A DNA stretch of 32,856 bases from a virus: positions 1 through 32,856 of IMG/VR virus record IMGVR_UViG_3300048918_000121, one strand, 5' to 3'. A program made the position numbers and the translations under genes. Shown one piece after another: positions 6,976 through 14,596 of the stretch (position 1 is the first letter of the stretch; the number at the start of each line of letters is the position of its first letter). The notes beneath the pieces are model-generated. The model had not been told where the DNA came from and searched no databases. It was given only the letters and a program-made list of their open reading frames with translations.

Positions 6976-7310
6976 CTGAACCCGTAAGCGCCACCCTGGG
7001 CATCAAGCTGAGCTATGCGCTCGCCGGCTTCTTCGGCGGCGTGGTCTCGCTCGCCTTCATCCAGAACCTCACGCCGCGCCAAGCCTACTTCTCGGTGATT
7101 GCCGGGCTTGGCACTGCGATCTACGGAACGCCAGCGGTTGTCGAGTACTTCGGCATCACGCAAGTCGGCTATCAGACCGGTTCGGCGTTCGTCATGGGCT
7201 TATGCGCCATGAGCATTTTGCCGGCAGTGCGCTCGTTCGTTGAGCGCCGCGGCAAGGAAGCAGAAAACGTCGCCGCCCAACCCAAACAGGGGGATGGGAG
7301 TGCTAAATGA
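6972..7310 (+). CDS. Holin-like membrane protein
   Basis: The 112-residue protein has three likely membrane segments: near residues 13-30 (SYALAGFFGGVVSLAFI), 38-55 (AYFSVIAGLGTAIYGTPA) and 66-86 (GYQTGSAFVMGLCAMSILPAV). A charged cytoplasmic-type tail follows. It overlaps the endolysin stop by 4 nt and is followed by a second membrane protein. Three-segment topology, size and position are those of a holin, which would permeabilise the inner membrane for the endolysin. Confidence 0.75.
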   Translation: MTEPVSATLGIKLSYALAGFFGGVVSLAFIQNLTPRQAYFSVIAGLGTAIYGTPAVVEYFGITQVGYQTGSAFVMGLCAMSILPAVRSFVERRGKEAENVAAQPKQGDGSAK

Positions 7311-7609
7311 GTGTCCTCAAACTGCTCGACATCATTGTTCTTGCCGTCATCCTGACATGCGCGTTTGACGCGCTCCGTCAGGTCAAGCCGTGGAATGAGC
7401 CGTGGCGCGCAGTGGCCTTCGTGCTGGTCTCGACTGGCGCATTCGGTTGGATCGCCTACGACCTCGACGGCATGCCCGTCTGGTGGTGGTCGCTATGCCT
7501 GCATACCGGCTTCGCGATCTACGCGGTCCTGCTGTTCAACGGCCGGCACCCGATCTGGAGGAAACGCCATGTGGACAGCTCTGGCCGATCTAGCCGGCGC
7601 ACTGCTTAA
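7307..7609 (+). CDS. Second small membrane protein of lysis cassette (holin/antiholin candidate)
   Basis: The 100-residue product has hydrophobic segments near residues 5-20 (LLDIIVLAVILTCAF), 33-50 (WRAVAFVLVSTGAFGWIA) and 57-78 (VWWWSLCLHTGFAIYAVLLF). A basic Ser/Arg-rich tail follows. It overlaps the first holin candidate by 4 nt (ATGA). A pair of adjacent small membrane proteins after an endolysin suggests a holin with an antiholin or a second holin; which is which cannot be told from sequence. Confidence 0.65.
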   Translation: MSVLKLLDIIVLAVILTCAFDALRQVKPWNEPWRAVAFVLVSTGAFGWIAYDLDGMPVWWWSLCLHTGFAIYAVLLFNGRHPIWRKRHVDSSGRSSRRTA

Positions 7610-7850
7610 GTGGCTCCTGGGTCGTTGGCTCAAGCCGGATCCAACCAAGGCGGCAAATGCTCAGGCGAAGGCCGAAGCACAGGGCGCCGAGATCCAGACG
7701 CAGACGGCGAACAAGGTGGAGCAGGCGAGGGCGACCAATGATCAAGCGATCGACAAGGCTCGCGCTGATGGCGCTGGCCCTGACGGCCTGCGCCAGCAAT
7801 CCATCGACGTCAACGCCGCCATTGCCCAAGCCGATCGTGAGCTGCGGTGA
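7569..7850 (+). CDS. Inner-membrane spanin (Rz-like) candidate
   Basis: The 93-residue product starts MWTALADLAGALLKWLLGRW, a short hydrophobic or amphipathic N-terminal helix. A long charged, Ala/Gln-rich helical stretch follows (AKAEAQGAEIQTQTANKVEQ) that could form a coiled coil. Its end is overlapped by the lipoprotein gene at 7738 in another frame, the Rz/Rz1 arrangement. GAGGAAA stands before the ATG, and the start lies inside the preceding gene. In lambda the i-spanin joins the o-spanin to fuse inner and outer membranes. The membrane segment is weak, so the call rests partly on context. Confidence 0.6.
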   Translation: MWTALADLAGALLKWLLGRWLKPDPTKAANAQAKAEAQGAEIQTQTANKVEQARATNDQAIDKARADGAGPDGLRQQSIDVNAAIAQADRELR

Positions 7851-8064
7851 GCATGTCGCCAATGAACAGCTGGGGCCCTATCCGACGGCTCCGAGCTTGG
7901 CTGGCCTTGATGACCACGCCAAGATCGAGCGTCTCGAAGCCTACAGTGCCGCCCAGTCTCTCTGGGCCATTGGTGCTGCCGGTGTCGCCCAGCGCAACGC
8001 CATCAAGCGCAACGGAACAACCTCCTGCCTCGACGACCTCCGTCGCCGCGGCGTCATCCAGTAA
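7738..8064 (+). CDS. Outer-membrane spanin lipoprotein (Rz1-like)
   Basis: The 108-residue product begins MIKRSTRLALMALALTAC, a lipoprotein signal peptide with lipobox LTAC and lipidated Cys18. The Pro/Ser-rich stretch SNPSTSTPPLPKP follows, as in Rz1 proteins. The first 113 nt overlap the i-spanin candidate in a different frame. The protein is longer than lambda Rz1, with an extra helical tail (AKIERLEAYSAAQSLWAIGA). The frame is open upstream to 7657 but only the ATG at 7738 gives a signal peptide. Confidence 0.78.
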   Translation: MIKRSTRLALMALALTACASNPSTSTPPLPKPIVSCGEHVANEQLGPYPTAPSLAGLDDHAKIERLEAYSAAQSLWAIGAAGVAQRNAIKRNGTTSCLDDLRRRGVIQ

Positions 8065-8080
8065 CTCTTCGGAGAACATC

Positions 8081-8380
8081 ATGAGTCTTGGTTCCTTCCT
8101 CAGCGCTCTCGCGCTGCTCCCGCAGTTGGTCACCCTGGTGGATTCCACCGTGAAGCAGATCGAGGCGTCCCTGTCGGGCTTCTCGGGCTCGGCCAAGTTC
8201 GCCGCCGCCGAGGCCAAGGTGAATTCGGTCCTGCAGGCCGTGGGCACCGATGCAGCCGCGCTCTCGAGCGTCAGTGGCCTGATTGGTCCGCTGATCAATG
8301 CAGCGGTGGCCGCTTTCAATGCCGCGGGCCTGTTCAAGAAGTCCGCTCCGGCCCCCAGCGCCACCACGCCGGCGGCATAA
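8081..8380 (+). CDS. Small Ala-rich phage protein, unknown function
   Basis: The 99-residue product (MSLGSFLSALALLPQLVTLV...) is rich in Ala, Ser and Leu, with weakly hydrophobic helical stretches near residues 1-20 and 68-85, and a Pro/Ala/Thr-rich tail. CGGAGA stands six bases before the ATG at 8081. It lies between the spanin genes and the terminase. No family recognised; a membrane-associated or virion-associated protein is possible. Confidence 0.6.
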   Translation: MSLGSFLSALALLPQLVTLVDSTVKQIEASLSGFSGSAKFAAAEAKVNSVLQAVGTDAAALSSVSGLIGPLINAAVAAFNAAGLFKKSAPAPSATTPAA

Positions 8381-8382
8381 CC

Positions 8383-8514
8383 ATGCACGCAGCGGAGGCC
8401 TTCTTCGCTGTCCTGTTCGTCTTGGCGGTCACTGGCATTCTTGCCGTGATCGCCTTCGACGAGATCGACTACCGAAAGCGTGAGCGTCGCCGCTCCGCGA
8501 GGAAAGGGCTATGA
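8383..8514 (+). CDS. 43-residue single-span membrane peptide
   Basis: The short ORF encodes MHAAEAFFAVLFVLAVTGIL and then AVIAFDEIDYRKRERRRSARKGL. One hydrophobic segment (about residues 6-25) is followed by a strongly basic tail, so the C-terminus should face the cytoplasm. The ATG is 2 nt after the preceding stop, and the stop overlaps the next gene (ATGA at 8511). Tight packing and clear topology support a real gene. It could take part in lysis timing, but no function can be assigned. Confidence 0.6.
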   Translation: MHAAEAFFAVLFVLAVTGILAVIAFDEIDYRKRERRRSARKGL

Positions 8515-8762
8515 GTGAGAACGAAAACGAATTCGCCGTGGGCCAGCCCAGTGCAGACCCGGTGCCTGCGGCCCCCGATGTGGAGGCGCCCGTAGTGGCC
8601 GAGCCCGCTCCCGCAGCAGCTGAACCGGTCGCGAGCGCCGGTGCCAGCGCGGCAGACATCCTCACCCAGTTGGATGAAGGTCTCGACGCGCTGTTGCACA
8701 GCCCGTTCGCCCTGGTCGCATTCGTGCGCTCGAAGATCGCGGAAGCGAAAGCCGCACTGTAA
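8511..8762 (+). CDS. Small acidic Pro/Ala-rich protein, unknown function
   Basis: The 83-residue product begins MSENENEFAVGQPSADPVPA and has a low-complexity Pro/Ala/Val/Glu region to about residue 45. A predicted helix follows (ADILTQLDEGLDALLHSPFALVAFVRSKIAEAK). The ATG overlaps the preceding stop, after GGAAAGGG. No family recognised. It is the last gene before the packaging module. Confidence 0.6.
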   Translation: MSENENEFAVGQPSADPVPAAPDVEAPVVAEPAPAAAEPVASAGASAADILTQLDEGLDALLHSPFALVAFVRSKIAEAKAAL

Positions 8763-8766
8763 TCCC

Positions 8767-8785
8767 GGACGCCCGGGTGGCGTCC
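8767..8785 (+). other. Perfect 7-bp hairpin before terminase genes
   Basis: GGACGCC (8767-8773) and GGCGTCC (8779-8785) enclose CGGGT in the gap between 8762 and the terminase small subunit. There is no T-run, so it is not a typical terminator. It may be an RNA structure or part of the packaging recognition region, which often lies near terS. Confidence 0.5.
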
Positions 8786-8819
8786 ATCCTCTAGGGGGCG
8801 GCCTGATGCCGACCTGCGC

Positions 8820-9236
8820 ATGAAGCTGACGGTAAAGCAGGAGAAGTTCTGCCAGGCGTACATCGAGACGGGTAATGCGTCCGAGGCATACCGTCAGGTG
8901 TACAGCGCCAAGGGCAATTCCGCCACAGTCGCGCGGTCTGCCCATGAGGTGCTGGAAAACCCCAAGGTCTCCGCAAGGGTCGCGGAGCTTAAGGAGGACC
9001 AGAAGGCCCGGCACAACGTCACGGTAGACAGCCTGCTTGGTGAGCTTGAAGAAGCCCGCAAGGTTGGCAAAGAGAAGGGGCAGGCGGCCGCCATGGTCAC
9101 CGCCACCATGAGCAAGGCAAAGCTGCTCGGCATGGAGGGCAGTTCACCGGATGACGAGACACCCACTTCGGTGAAGGTGACCGTCCAAGTACAGGACGCA
9201 CGCCGTGAGCCAAAGCGAGATCCGGCCACGGCTTAA
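8820..9236 (+). CDS. terS: Terminase small subunit
   Basis: The 138-residue protein starts with the Terminase_2 signature: LTVKQEKFCQAYIETGNASE, AYRQVYS, then SATVARSAHEVLENPKVSAR. This is the DNA-binding helix-turn-helix region that recognises the phage packaging site. A charged middle helix for oligomerisation and a disordered acidic tail follow. It overlaps the large subunit by 32 nt, as is common for terS/terL pairs. Confidence 0.9.
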   Translation: MKLTVKQEKFCQAYIETGNASEAYRQVYSAKGNSATVARSAHEVLENPKVSARVAELKEDQKARHNVTVDSLLGELEEARKVGKEKGQAAAMVTATMSKAKLLGMEGSSPDDETPTSVKVTVQVQDARREPKRDPATA

Positions 9237-10530
9237 CGTTCCCCAGGCCGAGTTCCTGGCGCTGCCGCATAAGTTCAGGGCATTCGTCGCTGGGTTCGGT
9301 TCGGGCAAGACCTGGGTGGGCTGCTCGGGACTGTCCCAGCACTTCTGGGAGTTTCCACAGATCAACGCGGGGTACTTCGCGCCCACTTACGCGATGATCC
9401 GCGACATCTTCTATCCCACGATGGAAGAGGTGGCATTCGACTGGGGTTTGCGCACGGTCGTCCGCGAGGCGAACAAAGAGGTCCACGTCTACTCGGGACG
9501 GCAATACCGCGGCACGGTCATCTGCCGCTCGATGGAGAAGCCCGAGACGATCGTCGGCTTCAAGATCGGTAGGGCGCTGGTTGACGAGCTCGACGTCCTG
9601 AAGAAGCTCAAAGCCCAGGCGGCATGGCGAAAGATCATCGCCCGCCTGCGTCAGAACGAGGAAGGACTCGCCAACGGCATCGACGTCACGACGACGCCCG
9701 AGGGCTTCCAGTTCGTCTACCAGCAGTGGGTGAAGGACGTACGCGACAATCCCGAGCTGGCCGACTTGTACGGCCTGGTTCAGGCCAGCACCTACGATAA
9801 CGAGAAGAATCTGCCGGTCGGCTACATCAAGTCGCTTCTGGCCAGCTACCCGCCACAGCTGATCAAGGCCTACCTCGACGGCCAGTTCGTCAACCTGCTG
9901 AGCGGGACGGTCTATCACCAGTACGATCGCAAGTTGAACAACTGCTTCGATTCCATGGCCGACGGCGAGGCATTGCACATCGGCATGGACTTCAACGTCG
10001 GCAAGATGGCGGCCATCGTTCATGTGCAGCGCGAGAACACGCCGCGCGCCGTAGACGAGATCACAGGCGGCTACGACACGCCGGACATGATCAGGCAGAT
10101 CAAAGAGCGGTACTGGAAGCACAACGGCACGGACTACCAGAAGACACGGGAGATCACCGTCTACCCCGATGCTTCCGGCGGTTCGCGCAAGTCGGTCAAT
10201 GCTTCGGAAACCGATATTGCGCTGCTTCGCGCAGCCAAGTTCAGGGTCTCTGCGCCGGACGCCAATCCGCCGGTGAAGGACCGTATCAACTCGATGAACG
10301 CCATGTTCTGCAATGCCATGGGAGAGCGTCGCTATCTGGTCAACGCCTTGCGTTGCCCGACCTACGCCGACCACCTGGAGCAACAGATCTGGGATGACAA
10401 GGGCGAGCCCGACAAGAAGTCAGGCGCAGACCATACGAACGACGCCGGCGGATACTTCATCCACCGACAGTACCCCTTGATCAAGCCGGTCATTGCCCGG
10501 ACGGTCACCTTTCAACACATGGGCCGCTGA
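9205..10530 (+). CDS. terL: Terminase large subunit
   Basis: The 441-residue packaging motor has Walker A GFGSGKT at residues 30-36 and Walker B ALVDELD with Asp127/Glu128. The coupling motif region is DVTTTPEGF. The nuclease half begins near residue 262 with GMDFNVGKMA, followed by TVYPDASGG and a C-terminal DHTNDAGGYF acidic pair. It cuts concatemers and pumps DNA into the prohead through the portal. The start is GTG at 9205, inside terS. Confidence 0.93.
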   Translation: MSQSEIRPRLNVPQAEFLALPHKFRAFVAGFGSGKTWVGCSGLSQHFWEFPQINAGYFAPTYAMIRDIFYPTMEEVAFDWGLRTVVREANKEVHVYSGRQYRGTVICRSMEKPETIVGFKIGRALVDELDVLKKLKAQAAWRKIIARLRQNEEGLANGIDVTTTPEGFQFVYQQWVKDVRDNPELADLYGLVQASTYDNEKNLPVGYIKSLLASYPPQLIKAYLDGQFVNLLSGTVYHQYDRKLNNCFDSMADGEALHIGMDFNVGKMAAIVHVQRENTPRAVDEITGGYDTPDMIRQIKERYWKHNGTDYQKTREITVYPDASGGSRKSVNASETDIALLRAAKFRVSAPDANPPVKDRINSMNAMFCNAMGERRYLVNALRCPTYADHLEQQIWDDKGEPDKKSGADHTNDAGGYFIHRQYPLIKPVIARTVTFQHMGR

Positions 10531-10534
10531 CCAC

Positions 10535-11989
10535 ATGTTCGATACGCTCGCCGCCCTCGTGCCGAAGGACAGCGATCTCCCGCTTCGTGCGTGGAAGATC
10601 GACGTGCTGACGCGCGTGCTCAATGGCACGATCTACGACGGCCTGACGTATCAGTTCCACCAGGAACAGAGCCCGTCGAACGAATATGTCCCGGTACGCG
10701 ATCGCCGGCCGAGCGTTCGCACGGGGTTGATCCGTACCGTGGTGGACGACAGCGTGTCGCTGCTTTTTAGCGAGGGTCATTTCCCAACGCTGCAGTGCGA
10801 GGACGAGAACACAAAGGAGGCGCTGGCCGCCTTCACCAAGAACGCCAAGCTCAACCTGGCCATGATCGATGCGGCGACGCGCGGTTCGGTGGGTAGCGTG
10901 GCCATCCTGGTGCGCTTCCTTTCCAAACGGGTGTTCCTGAACGTCATGGACACCACGTATCTCACGCCCACGTGGAAGGCAGACGAGCCCGACACGCTCG
11001 AGAAGGTGACCGAGCTGTACAAGGTCACCGGTGCGCAGTTGGTCGCCGCCGGCTATGACGTCAAGGCCGACACGGTGAAGTATTGGTTCAAGCGCGAGTG
11101 GGATGCCGCCGCTGAGACCTGGTACAAGCCATGGAAGGTGAGCGACAAGAAGGCGGGTCCTTCGATTGACGAGAAGCGAACCACTCAGCACAACCTGAAG
11201 TTCGTGCCGGTGGTTTGGGTCAAGAATCTGCCTGGGGGCGATGCGACCGACGGCGAAGCGACCTTTGGCCCCGAGGCGATCAATACAGTCATCGAGACCG
11301 ATTACCAGCTCTCGCAAGCGGGTCGTGGCCTGAAGTACAGCTCAGACCCGACGCTCCTTATCAAGGAATCGGCGGCGACGGACGACGGCAAGCCGATGGT
11401 TCGGTCAGCCAGCAACGCGATCGTGGTTGGCGCCGATGGCGACGCCAAGATGCTCGAGATCAACGGCACCGCGTCCGAAGCGGTGATGAAGTACGTCGAG
11501 AAGCTTCGCGAGTTCGCACTGGAGCGCATGCATGGGAACCGCAGTAGTGCGGACAAGCTGAGCGCCGCTCAGTCGGGCCGTGCTCTGGAGCTGATGCATC
11601 AGGCGCTCATCTGGCTGGCCGACAAGCTGCGCGCCAGTTACGGCGAGGGGGCGCTTCTCGACATTTATCGGATGGTCGTAGCTGGCAGCCAGGTCTATCC
11701 GCTGACCATCGCCGGGAAGGCGTACAACAAGTTGAGCACGGACAAGCCGGTCACGCTGACATGGCCCGCATGGTTCCCGCCCACTGCCGACGACATCCAG
11801 ACGCTTTCGACGGCGCTCGCCACGCTGATCCGCGTTGGCGCACTGAGTCGCGAGACCGCCATCAAGACCATCGCTGCCATGTTCGATATCGAGAACGTGA
11901 AGGCGGAACAAGCACTAATCGACGCGGAACGGAAGGCGCTACTGGCAGAGATGCCGGAAGGCCAGACAAAGGTCTCCGTCACCGAATAA
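10535..11989 (+). CDS. Portal protein (SPP1 gp6-like)
   Basis: The 484-residue protein matches the gp6-like portal family in size and pattern: TGLIRTVVDDSVSLLF, NLAMIDAATRGSVGSVAILV, a middle PVVWVKNLPGG, and a long C-terminal helical part with RMHGNRSSADKLSAAQSGRALELMHQ. It forms the ring through which DNA enters and on which the tail docks. ATG 10535, 4 nt after the terL stop, is chosen over an in-frame TTG at 10493 inside terL. Neither has a strong ribosome-binding site. Confidence 0.9.
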   Translation: MFDTLAALVPKDSDLPLRAWKIDVLTRVLNGTIYDGLTYQFHQEQSPSNEYVPVRDRRPSVRTGLIRTVVDDSVSLLFSEGHFPTLQCEDENTKEALAAFTKNAKLNLAMIDAATRGSVGSVAILVRFLSKRVFLNVMDTTYLTPTWKADEPDTLEKVTELYKVTGAQLVAAGYDVKADTVKYWFKREWDAAAETWYKPWKVSDKKAGPSIDEKRTTQHNLKFVPVVWVKNLPGGDATDGEATFGPEAINTVIETDYQLSQAGRGLKYSSDPTLLIKESAATDDGKPMVRSASNAIVVGADGDAKMLEINGTASEAVMKYVEKLREFALERMHGNRSSADKLSAAQSGRALELMHQALIWLADKLRASYGEGALLDIYRMVVAGSQVYPLTIAGKAYNKLSTDKPVTLTWPAWFPPTADDIQTLSTALATLIRVGALSRETAIKTIAAMFDIENVKAEQALIDAERKALLAEMPEGQTKVSVTE

Positions 11990-12015
11990 CCGCGCGGGTT
12001 GATCCTGCGCCACCC

Positions 12016-12040
12016 GGGCCAGCCTTGCGCTGGCCTTTTT
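12016..12040 (+). terminator. Terminator-like hairpin after portal gene
   Basis: GGCCAGC (12017-12023) pairs with GCTGGCC (12029-12035) around CTTGC, then five T residues (12036-12040). It lies in the 66-nt gap after the portal gene, with the next ribosome-binding site (TTGGAGAAG) right after the T-run. Late transcripts must read through it. Confidence 0.75.
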
Positions 12041-12055
12041 CTTGGAGAAGGCCTG

Positions 12056-12331
12056 ATGCCTGACGCAATTGCACCACTGAACCACGAGACCGCCCCGCAG
12101 TTCGTCTGCGATCAGTTGGGCGTCCCGGGCTGCATCATCCTCATTTCGTGTGCTGACGGCTCGATTGGCCTGTCTGCTCACGGCGTGAACCATGCGCGTG
12201 CCAACGAACTGCTGAGCGTTGGCATCCATATCAACCTGACTCAGCACGATCAGCTCGTACGTGCTGGTGCAGCCGGCGAGGCCGCGCAGCGTCAGGCTGA
12301 AGACATCGCTGTACAGGGAGGTTTCGCATGA
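12056..12331 (+). CDS. Conserved-looking small phage protein, unknown function
   Basis: The 91-residue product (MPDAIAPLNHETAPQFVCDQ...) has a compact alpha/beta look, with CIILISCADGSIGLSAHGVN and RANELLSVGIHINL. TTGGAGAAGG precedes the ATG at 12056. It sits between portal and scaffold genes, where phages often place a minor head or regulatory protein. No family is recognised. The stop overlaps the scaffold start by 4 nt. Confidence 0.65.
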   Translation: MPDAIAPLNHETAPQFVCDQLGVPGCIILISCADGSIGLSAHGVNHARANELLSVGIHINLTQHDQLVRAGAAGEAAQRQAEDIAVQGGFA

Positions 12332-12888
12332 GCCGCTTTCGCAAACGTCATCGCCTCATGGAGGGTGCCGGTGATCCGGCTGGTGGTGGCAGCGCTCCGG
12401 CGCCTGCTCCCGCTCCCGCCCCTGCGCCGGAGACGTTCTCGGCCACGTACGTGAAGGAGCTGCGGGCCGAGAGCAGCGGATACCGACTCAAGGCCAAGGA
12501 GTTGGAGCAGCAGAAGGAAGCAGCAGAAGCGGCGGCAAAGACGGCCCAGGAGGCCGCTGACGCCAAGATCGCCGAAGCAACCACCGCTGCGGAGAAACGC
12601 ATCATCCGCTCCGAACTCAAGGCCGTGGCCATCAAGGCCGGCATCGTGGATCTCGACGGCCTGAAGCTGCTCGACATCGACGCGGTGAAGTTGAACGACC
12701 AGGGTGAAGTCGAGGGCGCGGAAGCGCTCATCGAAGGACTCAAGACGTCCAAGCCGTACCTGTTCGGCACGCCGGGCAGCAGCAGCACGTCCACCCCTCC
12801 CGGGAAAGATCCGCCGGCCGCAAAGAAGGCCTCGGAGATGACCGCCGAGGAATACGCCGAAGCGCGCAAGGCGGCCACGCGCCGCTAA
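12328..12888 (+). CDS. Capsid scaffolding protein, GP20-like
   Basis: The 186-residue protein has a Pro/Ala repeat (APAPAPAPAPAP) near residues 24-35, then TFSATYVKELRAESSGYRLK, the hallmark of phage minor structural GP20 scaffolds. A long Ala/Glu/Lys coiled coil follows (KELEQQKEAAEAAAKTAQEA). After this comes the family-like segment AIKAGIVDLDGLKLLDIDAV, GLKTSKPYLFG and a Lys/Ala-rich tail for binding capsid protein. It guides assembly of the capsid protein encoded next and is then lost. Confidence 0.88.
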   Translation: MSRFRKRHRLMEGAGDPAGGGSAPAPAPAPAPAPETFSATYVKELRAESSGYRLKAKELEQQKEAAEAAAKTAQEAADAKIAEATTAAEKRIIRSELKAVAIKAGIVDLDGLKLLDIDAVKLNDQGEVEGAEALIEGLKTSKPYLFGTPGSSSTSTPPGKDPPAAKKASEMTAEEYAEARKAATRR

Positions 12889-12969
12889 GCGCAACGCACC
12901 ACCAGCGATACCCATCGGGGCCGGGCGCCCAGGGGACACCAATCCCAACCCCGATAGGAGCTACCCCAT

Positions 12970-14298
12970 ATGGGTATCCAGAACTTCCCGGCTGCCCTGC
13001 AGCCGATGATTCAGCAGGGCTTTCTGCAGCGCGAGTTCCAGGACGGCCTGCAGTCGATGCTCGGCTTCCGCGCCATCGCGAAACGCGAGATGTTCCCGAA
13101 CCAGATCGGTGAAACCGTCACGAAGACCCGTCCGGGCCTGAAGGCGCCGACCACCACGCCGCTGGTGCCGAGCACCAACACGAACCTGGACAATGGTCTC
13201 TCGCCGAGCACCTGGACGATCGAGCAGTTCACGCTGTCGATCAACATGTACGGCGACACCATCGACCTGAACACGGTCACCAACAAGGTCGGCATCAAGG
13301 ATCAGTTCCTCCAGAACGCCAAGACGAACGGCATCCAGGCCGCCCAGTCTCTGGATCGCCTGGCGCGCAACTCGATCTTCAACGCCTACATGGGCGGCAA
13401 TACCCGCGTGCGTACCACGCTGGGCGCGCCGGCCGCGACGATCAGCGTGGATGACATCCGCGGCTTCCAGTTCGTGTTCGTCAACGGTGTGCTGATCCCG
13501 GTGAACGGCACCAACACGATCGCGGTCACCGTGGGTAGCAACGTCTACACGCTCACGACTGCCACCGCAGACGGCTCCAACGTGTCCACGGCGCCGGGCG
13601 GCATCAGCGGCACGCTGACCTTCTCGGGCAACGTGACCGTGGCCGATGGCACTGCGCTCAACACCGTGACGGCCTACAACCTGGGCACCGGCGTCGCGCC
13701 GTTCATCCTGCGACCGAACGGCCGCGGCAATACCTCGCAGATCGTCGGCACGGACCTGCTGACCATGGGCGCGGTGCTCGACGGCGTCGCCTACCTGCGA
13801 TCGAACGCCGTGCCGACCATCGACGGCATGTACAACCTGTATCTCGATCCTGTCAGCGCCCGCCAGTTCTTCGCGGACCCCGACTTCAAGATCCTGTTCC
13901 AGGGCGCTACGGCGGCGGCCAAGGAATTCCGCATGGGCCGCGTGGTGGAACTGGTCGACGTGCGCGTCATTCCGACCACCGAGGCCTATCAGCAGACTCT
14001 GAGCGGCGTGAAGGTGCGTCGCGCCATTCTCTGCGGCGCGGATGCCCTGGTCGAGGGTGACTTCGAGGGCATGGGCGAGGCGGATACCGAGCGCACCAAC
14101 GGCATCATCGAGATGGTCGATGACGTCGTGCAGGTGACCCGCGAGCCGCTCGACCGACTGCAGCAGATCATCGCTCAGTCCTGGTACTGGATCGGCGGCT
14201 TCGTTGCCCCGACCGACCAGACGGTCAATGCCAACATCGTGCCGACCGCCAGTGCGAGCTACTACAAGCGCGCTGTCGTGATCGAGCACGCGGGCTAA
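12970..14298 (+). CDS. Major capsid protein
   Basis: The 442-residue protein stands immediately after the scaffold gene, behind a strong AGGAG site (12956-12960). Features fit an HK97-fold shell protein, perhaps near the N4-gp56 type: N-terminal helix, GETVTKTRPGLKAP, QLTLSIN-like strands (EQFTLSINMYGDTIDL) and a late GMGEADTERTNGIIEMVDDV. The Thr/Gly/Val-rich stretch near residues 155-235 looks like an inserted beta domain. No head maturation protease was found nearby, so it may not be cleaved. Family naming is less certain than the role. Confidence 0.85.
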   Translation: MGIQNFPAALQPMIQQGFLQREFQDGLQSMLGFRAIAKREMFPNQIGETVTKTRPGLKAPTTTPLVPSTNTNLDNGLSPSTWTIEQFTLSINMYGDTIDLNTVTNKVGIKDQFLQNAKTNGIQAAQSLDRLARNSIFNAYMGGNTRVRTTLGAPAATISVDDIRGFQFVFVNGVLIPVNGTNTIAVTVGSNVYTLTTATADGSNVSTAPGGISGTLTFSGNVTVADGTALNTVTAYNLGTGVAPFILRPNGRGNTSQIVGTDLLTMGAVLDGVAYLRSNAVPTIDGMYNLYLDPVSARQFFADPDFKILFQGATAAAKEFRMGRVVELVDVRVIPTTEAYQQTLSGVKVRRAILCGADALVEGDFEGMGEADTERTNGIIEMVDDVVQVTREPLDRLQQIIAQSWYWIGGFVAPTDQTVNANIVPTASASYYKRAVVIEHAG

Positions 14299-14310
14299 TC
14301 CGCAACACGT

Positions 14311-14334
14311 GTGGCGGGGCTTCGGCCCCGTCAC
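14311..14334 (+). other. Stable UUCG-tetraloop hairpin after capsid gene
   Basis: CGGGGC (14315-14320), TTCG and GCCCCG (14325-14330) make a six-pair stem with a C(UUCG)G loop, extended by four more pairs including one G-U (14311-14314 with 14331-14334). No T-run follows. It could stabilise the 3' end of capsid mRNA or slow polymerase rather than act as a full terminator. Confidence 0.6.
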
Positions 14335-14351
14335 GCTTCCAGGAGAACGCC

Positions 14352-14594
14352 ATGCCGCTTGGCACGACACTGATCACCGATACCCTCTCTCACGCAGTGG
14401 GCAACGGACAGGTCCAGCAGCTTACTTCCGCCCAGCTCACGACCAAGTACGGAGCCGGGAACATCAAAACGCCGTCTGCGACCTTCACGATGAAGTTCCA
14501 GGGTCAGACCATGCACTTCTACAAGAACGTGTCATTCGTGACGACTCCCGACCTTCTTGCCGCGCTGACGGCTGCCAACGCACCGGTGTCCTGA
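14352..14594 (+). CDS. Small head-region protein, unknown function
   Basis: The 80-residue product (MPLGTTLITDTLSHAVGNGQ...) contains short beta-type stretches (SATFTMKFQGQTMHFYKNVS) and ends with TPDLLAALTAANAPVS. CAGGAGAACGCC precedes the ATG. It follows the capsid gene by a hairpin-bearing gap, a place often used for decoration or minor head proteins, but no family is recognised. Confidence 0.65.
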   Translation: MPLGTTLITDTLSHAVGNGQVQQLTSAQLTTKYGAGNIKTPSATFTMKFQGQTMHFYKNVSFVTTPDLLAALTAANAPVS

Positions 14595-14596
14595 TC

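Noticed and set aside
9097-10383. Long minus-strand ORF of 428 codons
   Set aside because: It lies antisense to the terminase genes with clear motifs. Its Val/Arg/Asp/Leu-rich content is typical of the antisense frame of GC-rich genes.
12961-14370. Minus-strand ORF of 469 codons
   Set aside because: It is antisense to the major capsid gene, which has a scaffold gene before it and a strong ribosome-binding site. The antisense product is an Arg/His/Val-rich shadow.
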